NCBI GenBank assembly: GCA_015066525.1
Contig: SVOG01000042.1
Coordinates: 1-64,000, forward strand
Length of the DNA stretch: 64,000 nucleotides
Reading direction: 5' to 3'
DNA from: Oscillospiraceae bacterium
GTDB lineage: Bacteria > Bacillota > Clostridia > Oscillospirales > Acutalibacteraceae
Shown here in pieces: positions 48,703 through 57,104 of this stretch. Below the pieces are notes generated by a model that was given only the letters and a program-made list of their open reading frames with translations, was not told the origin of the DNA and ran no database searches. Numbering within the stretch: position 1 is the first letter of the stretch; every line of letters begins with the position of its first letter. The translations under genes were made by a program, and so were the position numbers.

Positions 48703-50028
48703 ATGGAAAAAGAAAGTTATATTAAAACGCAAATCGTCATCGTCGGCTCGGGTGTTGCCGGACTTTTCACAGCGCTCTGCCTCCCCGAGGACAAAGAGAT
48801 TCTGATTATCACCAAGGAGGACCTCAAGGACGCGGACTCCTATCTCGCGCAGGGCGGCGTCTGCGTGCTCAAAAGCGTAGACGACTATAACTGCTACTTC
48901 GAGGACACGATGAAGGCGGGACACTACGAAAACAATCCCGACGCGGTACGCGTAATGATTGAATCCTCCCCCGAAATCATCGGCACGCTGGTACAACTCG
49001 GCGTTCAATTTGACACCAATGACGGCGGCGAATTCGACTACACGCGCGAGGGCGCCCACCGTCAAAACAGAATTCTGCATTTCAAAGACGAAACGGGCAA
49101 ACAGATTACCGACACCCTGCTCGCCATCGCGATGCAGCGACCGAATATCACCTTCGTCACCCGCACCACGATGATTGACTTCATTGAGCGCGACAACGAG
49201 TGCTTTGGCATCGTCTGCGAGGACGAATACGGCGAGATGGGTGCGATTATTGCAAACGACATCATTCTCGCGACGGGCGGCATCGGCGGGCTCTTCCTCA
49301 ATTCCACGAATTTCCCGCATATCACGGGCGACTCCTTTGCGCTCAGCCTCAAGCACGGCGTTGAGCTGCAGGATATGAACTACATCCAGATTCACCCGAC
49401 CACCCTTTACAGCAAGAAGAAGGGCAGGCGCTTCCTCATTAGCGAAAGTGTCCGCGGCGAGGGCGCTATCCTGCTCAACGAAAACGGCGAACGCTTCACG
49501 GACGAACTCCAACCCCGCGATGTTGTCACGAACGCCATCGTCGAGGAAATGAAGAAATTTGGCACCGACCATGTGTATCTCACACTCCCGACTATGTCGA
49601 GCGAGGAGGCGGCAGAGCGTTTTCCCAACATCTACGAAGCGTGCAAGGAGGAAGGCTACGACCTCACGAAAGACCGCGTACCCGTCACCCCTGCGCAGCA
49701 CTATATGATGGGCGGTGTCAAGACGGATATCAACGGCGCGACCTCGATGAAACATCTCTGGGCAGTGGGCGAAACCGCCTGCAACGGCGTACACGGCAAG
49801 AACCGTCTCGCCTCCAACAGTCTGCTCGAGAGTCTCGTGTTCGCAAAGCGCGCGGCTGACTTAATCGGCGCTGACAAGAGCGAAAAAGGTGCCGATTTTC
49901 CCGAAGTTGACCTCGCATCCTACCCGAATAAAACCGAAATTCAGAAAGAGTTTAAGCAGCTCATTATGAATGAAATCAGAAGAAAGGACGAGCAGTTCTA
50001 TGATAAATGGTGTGACAATGAAAATTAA
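48703..50028 (+). CDS. nadB: L-aspartate oxidase
   Basis: GSGVAGLFTALCL; DADSYLAQGGVCV; TREGAHRQNRILH; AVGETACNGVHGKNRLASNSLLE. Confidence 0.95.
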   Translation: MEKESYIKTQIVIVGSGVAGLFTALCLPEDKEILIITKEDLKDADSYLAQGGVCVLKSVDDYNCYFEDTMKAGHYENNPDAVRVMIESSPEIIGTLVQLGVQFDTNDGGEFDYTREGAHRQNRILHFKDETGKQITDTLLAIAMQRPNITFVTRTTMIDFIERDNECFGIVCEDEYGEMGAIIANDIILATGGIGGLFLNSTNFPHITGDSFALSLKHGVELQDMNYIQIHPTTLYSKKKGRRFLISESVRGEGAILLNENGERFTDELQPRDVVTNAIVEEMKKFGTDHVYLTLPTMSSEEAAERFPNIYEACKEEGYDLTKDRVPVTPAQHYMMGGVKTDINGATSMKHLWAVGETACNGVHGKNRLASNSLLESLVFAKRAADLIGADKSEKGADFPEVDLASYPNKTEIQKEFKQLIMNEIRRKDEQFYDKWCDNEN

Positions 50029-50857
50029 TGTTGACGATTATATCATCAACACACTTAAAGAGGATATTACCAGCGAAGATGTGTCCACCAACGCCGTAAT
50101 GCCGGAAAATAAAAACGGCAAAGCCGACCTCATCTGCAAGCAGGACGGTATCGTGTGCGGGCTCGATGTATTTGAGCGCACCTTTAAGATTCTTGATGAT
50201 AATTCCCGCTTCGAAGCGAATTTTAAGGACGGCGACGCCGTAAAAAAAGGTGATTTAATCGGTGTCATCTACGGCGACATCAAAGCAATTCTCAGCGGCG
50301 AGCGCACGGCGCTCAACTATCTGCAGAGAATGAGCGGTATCGCGACAATGACGCGTGAATATGTCAACGAGCTTGCGGGCTACAAGACAGTCCTGCTCGA
50401 CACAAGAAAAACAACGCCGAATATGCGCCCCTTTGAAAAGCACGCGGTGACTGTCGGCGGCGCAACCAACCACCGCTACAACCTCTCCGACGGCGTCCTC
50501 CTCAAGGACAACCACATCGGCGCGGCAGGCTCGGTAACAAAAGCAATCAAAATGGCAAAGGCTTACGCCCCGTTTGTCAGAAAAATCGAGATTGAGACCG
50601 AGACGCTCGACCAGGTGCAGGAGGCAATCGACGCGGGCGCGGATATAATCATGCTCGATAATATGGACAACGACACGATGAGAAAAGCGGTCGAAATGAT
50701 TGGCGGCAGAGCTGAGACCGAGTGCAGCGGAAACGTCAACAAGGCAAGGCTGAAGGAAATCGCCGAAATCGGTGTGGATTTCGTATCCTGCGGCGCACTC
50801 ACCCACTCGGCACCGATTATGGATGTGAGTCTGAAAAATCTCGCTCCGCTCGATTAG
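50018..50857 (+). CDS. nadC: Nicotinate-nucleotide pyrophosphorylase
   Basis: LSGERTALNYLQRMSGIAT; DTRKTTPNMRPFEKHAV; GGATNHRYNLSDGVLLKDNHI. Confidence 0.96.
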   Translation: MKINVDDYIINTLKEDITSEDVSTNAVMPENKNGKADLICKQDGIVCGLDVFERTFKILDDNSRFEANFKDGDAVKKGDLIGVIYGDIKAILSGERTALNYLQRMSGIATMTREYVNELAGYKTVLLDTRKTTPNMRPFEKHAVTVGGATNHRYNLSDGVLLKDNHIGAAGSVTKAIKMAKAYAPFVRKIEIETETLDQVQEAIDAGADIIMLDNMDNDTMRKAVEMIGGRAETECSGNVNKARLKEIAEIGVDFVSCGALTHSAPIMDVSLKNLAPLD

Positions 50858-50911
50858 CTAAGAGCTACAAGCTAAGAGCTAAGAGCTTGCGGTTTACTCG
50901 CTACGCTCAAA
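50857..50911. repeat. Intergenic heptad-repeat element
   Basis: gctaaga gctacaa gctaaga gctaaga gcttgcggtttactcgctacgctc. Confidence 0.7.
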
Positions 50912-50933
50912 CAATTATTTTAAGGAGATAACT

Positions 50934-51707
50934 ATGTTGTATAAACCGAACTATGACGAAAACGGAAAAAAAGTACTGTGCGAAATGAACGGCGTCAACG
51001 CCGATATGCTGATGGATATCTATGTCAAGAAACTCGCAAAAGGCGAGGTACTCGACATCGATGAAACCGAAAACGAGACAGCGATTCTACTGCTCTCGGG
51101 CAAGGTGAATTTCCACATCGGCGACACGATTGACGAGACCTGCGCGCGCGAAAATCCGTTTCAGAAAACGCCCTACGCCGTGCACTTTTCCCACGGCACG
51201 CACGGTGTCGTAACGGCGCTCGAGGACAGCGAAGTGCTCGTGCAGATGACCGATAACGACAGAACCTGGGAGCCGCAGTTTTATAACCCCGAAAACTGCC
51301 TCTATCAGCACTTTGGCAAGGGACAGTGGGACGGCACGGGATACCGCATCGTATCCACCATGTTTGACCTCGAAAACGCACCGTACTCCAATATGGTTAT
51401 GGGCGAGGTGTTTAACCAGCAGGGCCGCTGGTCCTCCTACCCGCCGCACCATCACCCGCAGCCGGAACTGTATTATTATCAGTTCAACCCGTCGCAGGGA
51501 TTCGGCGCAGGATTCGAGGGCGACACCCCCTATAAGACTGAGAACGGCACCTGCCTTTGCATCCGCGGCGGCAACGCTCACCAACAGGTAACCGCTCCGA
51601 TGTACGAGATGTACTATGTGTGGCTCATCCGTCATCTCGACGGCGACCCGTGGGAGAAAACGAGAATCAACGACCCCGACCACGAATGGATACTGGACGC
51701 TGAATAA
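50934..51707 (+). CDS. iolB: 5-deoxy-glucuronate isomerase (IolB family)
   Basis: GRWSSYPPHHHPQPELYYYQFNPSQGFG; cupin layout typical of IolB. Confidence 0.88.
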   Translation: MLYKPNYDENGKKVLCEMNGVNADMLMDIYVKKLAKGEVLDIDETENETAILLLSGKVNFHIGDTIDETCARENPFQKTPYAVHFSHGTHGVVTALEDSEVLVQMTDNDRTWEPQFYNPENCLYQHFGKGQWDGTGYRIVSTMFDLENAPYSNMVMGEVFNQQGRWSSYPPHHHPQPELYYYQFNPSQGFGAGFEGDTPYKTENGTCLCIRGGNAHQQVTAPMYEMYYVWLIRHLDGDPWEKTRINDPDHEWILDAE

Positions 51708-51708
51708 G

Positions 51709-52377
51709 ATGCAATATAAATACGAAATGCACTGCCACACCAAGATGGTGAGTCAGTGCGGACAGGTGGAACCCGAGGAAGTGGTGAAACTCTATAAAGA
51801 AAAGGGTTACAGCGGTATCGTTGTGACCGAGCATTACTCCCCGCTCACCTACGGACTCGACAGTTATTACAAACCCGAACGGCGCATCCATTTCTACCTT
51901 TCCTCCTATCGTAAGATGAAGGAGTACGAGGACGAGAATTTCAAGGTGTTCCTCGGAATGGAACTGCGCCACTACGCCACCGCAAACGACTATCTCATTT
52001 ACGGTGTAACGGAGGAGTGGTTGCTGGGGCAAAGCAATCTGATGCTCCTCTTTGAGCGCAGTATGTATAAAAAAATGCACGAGGCAGGTTTCCTCGTGTA
52101 TCAGGCGCATCCGTTTCGCCCGTTTATCCGCCGCTGCAACCCGAAATATGTGGACGGTATTGAAATCTATAACGGCAAAACGGACAGATACCGTAACTAT
52201 AAAGCACTTAACTGGGCAGCGACGCATAAGAAGCTGATGATTTCAGGCTCGGACTTCCACGAGAAAGAGCACCTTGCCCGCGGCGGTATCATCACGACGC
52301 GCCCGATTAAAGACAACGCCGACCTCGTCAGAATCCTCAAGGCGCAGGATTTTGAAATGATACGGACTTTTGACTAA
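51709..52377 (+). CDS. PHP-domain phosphoesterase
   Basis: KYEMHCHTKMVSQCGQVEPEEVVKLYKEKGYSGIVVTEHYSP; GSDFHEKEH. Confidence 0.85.
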   Translation: MQYKYEMHCHTKMVSQCGQVEPEEVVKLYKEKGYSGIVVTEHYSPLTYGLDSYYKPERRIHFYLSSYRKMKEYEDENFKVFLGMELRHYATANDYLIYGVTEEWLLGQSNLMLLFERSMYKKMHEAGFLVYQAHPFRPFIRRCNPKYVDGIEIYNGKTDRYRNYKALNWAATHKKLMISGSDFHEKEHLARGGIITTRPIKDNADLVRILKAQDFEMIRTFD

Positions 52378-52387
52378 TATCCAACAC

Positions 52388-52426
52388 GAAAAAATGTGTA
52401 AGGCATATGCCTTACACATTTTTTAT
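52388..52426. terminator. Bidirectional terminator
   Basis: aaaaaatgtgtaaggcatatgccttacacatttttt perfect palindrome between convergent genes. Confidence 0.85.
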
Positions 52427-53890
52427 ATGCTGCTTTTCGTCCGTTTGGATAAACTGAGAAAAGCCGTATTTCTTTTTCACCGATTTCACGCTGAGTTTTT
52501 CGCGACGGACAATCATTTTTGCAAGCAGTTTCGTCGCCTGCGTGTTATAGCGATAGAGCCCGTGCGACGCATATTTCACAAACCAGGTATTATCGGGCAG
52601 GGTACAGGTCGACGCGTCGATAATCTTATCGGGCGAGACATATCTTCCCTTACTCTTCAACTTCTTGCCGTACTGCGCCACGGTAGCACCCGCCGACGCA
52701 TATTTTGTGTCGATAATGAGGTCGGTATGGTTATTCGTCTTGGAGGTGAGCGGCAGTGCGCGGGTGCCGTAATTGGCGATAATCATCACATCGGCGCCGT
52801 GCTGCTTCACCCACTTGAGATTGCGCTTAAATCTGCCCTGTATCTTATGATAACGGGTGATTTTCCGATACAGTCCGCTCTTTTTATCGAGAATGCCGAG
52901 TTTGCTCATCTGCTTGACACAGGCGTCAAATTCGCCGTAAGGAATGCACTCCCACGGGGACGGGCAGTTCGTCATCCATGGTTTCAGCGCCGTGAGATAG
53001 AATTTTTTGCGCATCTTCGGGTTATGCGCGACTTCTCGGTTGAGTTTCTCTACGGCGGTACCGATACGGGCATCGCCGAGCGCGAGAATCGCACGAATCG
53101 TATCGCGCTGCGCACCGCCCTCAAAGGCGGTCTCAAGGTGTTTCAGATAGGAGAGCACACTCTTCTTGTCCATCGTGAAATCGAGACGGAACAGGCGTGC
53201 CGTATCCAGTCCGAGCTGCGCACCGTTGAGAAAGACGTAGCGCGCGACATCCTGCTTTTCCTTATACGCGTCCATATAGGCGCTGATGACCGCACCGCCG
53301 AGCGACATACCGACAATGGTAACTTTCTTTGCGCCCGTCTGCTTCTTCACCGCGACGACGAGTTTTCGCAGTTGCTTCGCCGTCTCGTGTACATCGAGTC
53401 GCCAGTCATAATTAAATGCGTAAAGATTCTTTGCACCGATAAGGTCGCGCATCTGCTTGGCAAAGGAATTAATCGAAAAATTGCGTAGTTCGAAATACGC
53501 GGGGTGGTATTTCAGCGAGTCGTCCCACGCGCAGTCAATGCCCTGCCCCGGCTGGGGATTACCGTCGGGGGTGCAGTTAAATCCCGTCGCGCCGAGAATT
53601 TTGCCGAGTGCGGCAAAGAGTTTATCGTAGTTCACCTTACGCCCCTTGTCGAGGAGCTTGAGCGCTTCCTGCATCACGGTCGGATTTCTCAGCATCGCCG
53701 ATGTATCGAGTCCGTACTGGGCAATCATACTCTCGTTTTCGGTGCCGAAATTGTTAAACAAATCGCTGCCGCCGAGTCCGTGCATCACGATGACGGGGGT
53801 GACCTTTTCCTTGGCAAACGCGACGCTTGCCGATGAGAAAACCGTCACAAAGGCGAGGAGAACACAGAGGATTTTTCCTAATCTTTTCAT
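52412..53890 (-). CDS. Secreted alpha/beta hydrolase (LCAT/lipase-like)
   Basis: Signal peptide; PVIVMHGLGGSDLFNNFG; KKVTIVGMSLGGAVISAY (GxSxG). Confidence 0.82.
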   Translation of the reverse strand: MKRLGKILCVLLAFVTVFSSASVAFAKEKVTPVIVMHGLGGSDLFNNFGTENESMIAQYGLDTSAMLRNPTVMQEALKLLDKGRKVNYDKLFAALGKILGATGFNCTPDGNPQPGQGIDCAWDDSLKYHPAYFELRNFSINSFAKQMRDLIGAKNLYAFNYDWRLDVHETAKQLRKLVVAVKKQTGAKKVTIVGMSLGGAVISAYMDAYKEKQDVARYVFLNGAQLGLDTARLFRLDFTMDKKSVLSYLKHLETAFEGGAQRDTIRAILALGDARIGTAVEKLNREVAHNPKMRKKFYLTALKPWMTNCPSPWECIPYGEFDACVKQMSKLGILDKKSGLYRKITRYHKIQGRFKRNLKWVKQHGADVMIIANYGTRALPLTSKTNNHTDLIIDTKYASAGATVAQYGKKLKSKGRYVSPDKIIDASTCTLPDNTWFVKYASHGLYRYNTQATKLLAKMIVRREKLSVKSVKKKYGFSQFIQTDEKQHIKNV

Positions 53891-53904
53891 AACACTTTCC
53901 TAAT

Positions 53905-53935
53905 AAAATACTGCCCCGAAACGGGGCAGTGTTTT
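53905..53935 (-). terminator. Terminator hairpin
   Basis: aatactgccccgaaacggggcagtgttttt. Confidence 0.8.
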
Positions 53936-53939
53936 TAAT

Positions 53940-54929
53940 TTACTGAGCGAGATAGAGCGGACGGGTGCTGATGTTGGTATTGTCCACATACCAGCTTCTG
54001 CCGATTTTTACGACGAAAACCGTCTGAGTTAAATCAATCTTGCCGCTCTCATCCTTAACGGCTACGGTAACCTCGGCAACCGACTCAATCTCATCTGCGT
54101 GATTGAGTGCTGCGAAGGTATCGACCATAGCGGTCTTGTTTTTATTTTTCTCATCCACATCGGTAACGCCGAGTGCGTCAGCGCGACCCTCGCCGCTCTC
54201 TGCAACGGGAGTAATGCGCGCCTTGTACTGCTCTACGTAAGCCTTCGTTTCGTCAGCCGTGTATTCCTTGCAGTCGGTAACGGTGCAGGTGATTTTATAA
54301 TCCTTGCCGAGCATCTTCTGATAAGCGCCCTGTGTCGCCTCGGCGAGGACGGTCTTATTATCCGCTGCGAGCACCTCTTCGGTACCGGTCAGGGAGTCGG
54401 CATAGGTCTGGACATTCGCCTCGAGCGCGCCGAACATATACTCCATACTCATATACTCGTCACCGTAAACCGCGTGTCTTACCTCAACGAGTTTGTCGAA
54501 GTACTTGGTGAACATACTGTCATAATCGTCCCAGCCGTAAGTCTTGAGGAGTTCTACATAGTAATCGTACATCGTCGAATAAACCGTGTCGATTGCCTTT
54601 TGCTCTTCCTCATTACCCTTGCCGACGAAGTCAGCCTGCTTCACATCGTCGCCGTCATTCACATAGGCAATCATATACGCCTTGCGGATGAAGTCGCCGT
54701 ACTTCAGTTTACCGTTTTTGGAAACGAGGGTGGTCTTATAGGAATTGTAGCCGTCGCCCGTCTGGACAATACCGTCGACATAAGACTGCGCGACCTTTTC
54801 AGGGGAGAAAGCAGTGTATCTTGTCGTGTAAGCGAAGATAGTCAGCAAGACAAGAACGACTGCCATTACAATGCCGACACACACGGCATAAGCACCGGGT
54901 CTGAAGCCCTTCTTTTCTTTATCAGCCAT
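53940..54929 (-). CDS. Hypothetical single-TM protein
   Basis: ORF with N-terminal TM (YAVCVGIVMAVVLVLLTIFAY), extracytoplasmic domain; directly downstream of the MFS gene. Confidence 0.75.
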   Translation of the reverse strand: MADKEKKGFRPGAYAVCVGIVMAVVLVLLTIFAYTTRYTAFSPEKVAQSYVDGIVQTGDGYNSYKTTLVSKNGKLKYGDFIRKAYMIAYVNDGDDVKQADFVGKGNEEEQKAIDTVYSTMYDYYVELLKTYGWDDYDSMFTKYFDKLVEVRHAVYGDEYMSMEYMFGALEANVQTYADSLTGTEEVLAADNKTVLAEATQGAYQKMLGKDYKITCTVTDCKEYTADETKAYVEQYKARITPVAESGEGRADALGVTDVDEKNKNKTAMVDTFAALNHADEIESVAEVTVAVKDESGKIDLTQTVFVVKIGRSWYVDNTNISTRPLYLAQ

Positions 54930-54931
54930 TA

Positions 54932-56524
54932 CTACCCCTCCTTACTTTCAAGTTGCTCGCCGTTTTCATTCGCCTCTACTGCCTGCGCCTCTACTGCCTC
55001 GGCAACCTCTTCGACAACGGATGTATCATCATTGTCAGCGGCGCCTTCGGCTGCTCTCTTTTCCGCAAGAGCAGCAGTGATTCTGTCCTTCTTCTCGCCT
55101 ACCATATCGTAGAAGAGAATCGGTACGAACTGAAGCACAACGAAAATAGCGGGGATAATCGTATAAATTGCGAGGAATTTATTGAGCGTTGCGTCCGTCT
55201 GGGTTGCGTAAGCGATATTGGCACTCTTGGAGAACTGATAGCCCGACCAGGTGTAAACAAGGAACGGAGCAAAATACTTCGTGCCTGCCGACGCAATCTT
55301 GGAAAACAGACCGTAGCCCGCATATGCAAGACCTTCCTGGCGCTTGCCCGTCTTGTATTCCATCTCGTCAACGCAGTCCGCAATCATAATATTCGGCGTT
55401 ACGTTCGTATTACCGTGCTGAATGCCGCAGAAGAAGTTGAGGATAAGGAACGGAACGATAAGCGTGCTGTTAAAGCCGATACCGCGCGATACGAAGTAAA
55501 GAATCGCGAGCGAGGTAGCGCCGTAGCAGCAGAAGAGGATAAAGGTCTTCTTGGTGGAGAACTTCTTAAGTACAAAGTTTACGAGCAGCGTACCGACCGC
55601 CGTACCGATACCCATCGGGAGCATCAGCGCGAGCTTCAGTCCCTTGGAACCGAGGAGATAAACGGCGATATAAAGCGATACCGTACCGTAAACGCCACGT
55701 CCGAAACCGCAGAGTTTGGTAAGCGATACCATCAGAAGGTTTTTATTGGTAAATACGAGTTTGATGGACTCGATAAGCGAAACCTTCTCGGTGGTGTACG
55801 GAACACGCTCCTTATTATTCGCGAAGAAAATCATCACGAAGATAATCATACCGAGCGCGCAGACCGCGGTGGAGATAATCAGGTCGAGACCCTGACCTTC
55901 CGCATTCTTGTACTGCTGCTGACCCATCAGTGCCTTCATAATTGCGGGCACAACGATGATGATAACCTGACCGCCCGACTGTCCGACGGAGCGCAGGAAG
56001 GACGCAATGGAAATCGCGCTCGACCTTTCCTTGGGATTCGGTGAGCAGAGCGCGCCGAAGCAGTTTGACGGTGATTCCACCGCGCACGAAACCGCCGTAT
56101 ACAGCGCATAAATCACAAACATCCAGATGGTCGCGAAAGTAAAGTTATTGGTATTCGGTGCGACAAATACGAGCATTGCGATAATCGCAAGCGGAATCGC
56201 GCCGAAACCTACCCAAGGCTTTACCTTACCGAGCGGCGTTCTCGTTCGGTCGACGAGAATACCGATAACCAGTTCCATCACTGCGCCGACAACGCCTGCC
56301 ACACCGAAAACGGATGCGACAACCGATGCCAGTTTCGCAGAATCGAAACCCTGACCCTTGAAGGCGAAGTCAGCAAAGAAGGTCATCGTATAATCGGGCA
56401 TCCAGCCGGTGAGCAATGCGACACCGAAGAGTCCGATACCAAAGGTGACAATCTCGGATGGCTTCATATACTTCTTTTCCGCCGGTGCAGCCGATACCGC
56501 AGCGGCGGCTTTCTTTTTAGCCAT
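54932..56524 (-). CDS. MFS transporter, GPH type
   Basis: 12 TM; LVIGILVDRTRTPLGKVKPW; IADCVDEMEYKTGKRQEGLAYAGY. Confidence 0.9.
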   Translation of the reverse strand: MAKKKAAAAVSAAPAEKKYMKPSEIVTFGIGLFGVALLTGWMPDYTMTFFADFAFKGQGFDSAKLASVVASVFGVAGVVGAVMELVIGILVDRTRTPLGKVKPWVGFGAIPLAIIAMLVFVAPNTNNFTFATIWMFVIYALYTAVSCAVESPSNCFGALCSPNPKERSSAISIASFLRSVGQSGGQVIIIVVPAIMKALMGQQQYKNAEGQGLDLIISTAVCALGMIIFVMIFFANNKERVPYTTEKVSLIESIKLVFTNKNLLMVSLTKLCGFGRGVYGTVSLYIAVYLLGSKGLKLALMLPMGIGTAVGTLLVNFVLKKFSTKKTFILFCCYGATSLAILYFVSRGIGFNSTLIVPFLILNFFCGIQHGNTNVTPNIMIADCVDEMEYKTGKRQEGLAYAGYGLFSKIASAGTKYFAPFLVYTWSGYQFSKSANIAYATQTDATLNKFLAIYTIIPAIFVVLQFVPILFYDMVGEKKDRITAALAEKRAAEGAADNDDTSVVEEVAEAVEAQAVEANENGEQLESKEG

Positions 56525-56637
56525 AAAGAAACCCCTTTTCTAAATATATTCAATTAATTATATCAAATAATATTAGGTAATACAAGTAATTATTTACATA
56601 TTAATTGCATTTTTTTATATATTTTATGGCAAATTAA

Positions 56638-56668
56638 ACAAAAAAGAGGGCGGAAATTCCGCCCCCAC
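56638..56668 (-). terminator. Terminator after the Rrf2 gene
   Basis: aaaaaagagggcggaaattccgccccc. Confidence 0.75.
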
Positions 56669-56677
56669 ATGAAATAC

Positions 56678-57076
56678 TCAGAATAAATCCGCCAGCGTTT
56701 TGGAATTGAGGAAGTCCATAATGACCTCGTTGAGCTCGTTCCACATCGGTCGCGTGAGACAGGAACCCGCCTTAGAGCACTCCTGCTCACAGTCAACACA
56801 GGCGACGGGAGCGAGCGATTTTTCGGTCAGTATCAGAATTTCGCCGACTTTGTACTCGCAAATCTTACGGTTCAGTTTATAGCCGCCGCTCTTGCCGCGG
56901 GCACTGTCGACCAGTCCGCCCTTAGAGAGTTTGGCGATAATCGCCTCGAGATATTTCATACTGATTTCCTGGCGTTCGGAAATATCCTTGAGCGAAATAT
57001 AGGTGTCCTCCCCGCTGTGCTGCGCGAGGTCGAGCATAATGCTCAGGGCGTATCTGCCCTTGGTTGAAATCATCAT
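56678..57076 (-). CDS. Rrf2 family transcriptional regulator with Cys cluster
   Basis: MMISTKGRYALSIMLDLAQHSGEDTYISLKDISERQEISMKYLEAIIAKL; CVDCEQECSKAGSC. Confidence 0.93.
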   Translation of the reverse strand: MMISTKGRYALSIMLDLAQHSGEDTYISLKDISERQEISMKYLEAIIAKLSKGGLVDSARGKSGGYKLNRKICEYKVGEILILTEKSLAPVACVDCEQECSKAGSCLTRPMWNELNEVIMDFLNSKTLADLF

Positions 57077-57104
57077 AGCTTTTCTCCTGACAGTGGTATT
57101 AGGG

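Noticed and set aside
48685-49794. 369-aa ORF antisense to nadB
   Set aside because: Shadow ORF opposite nadB with FAD and active-site motifs in the correct frame.
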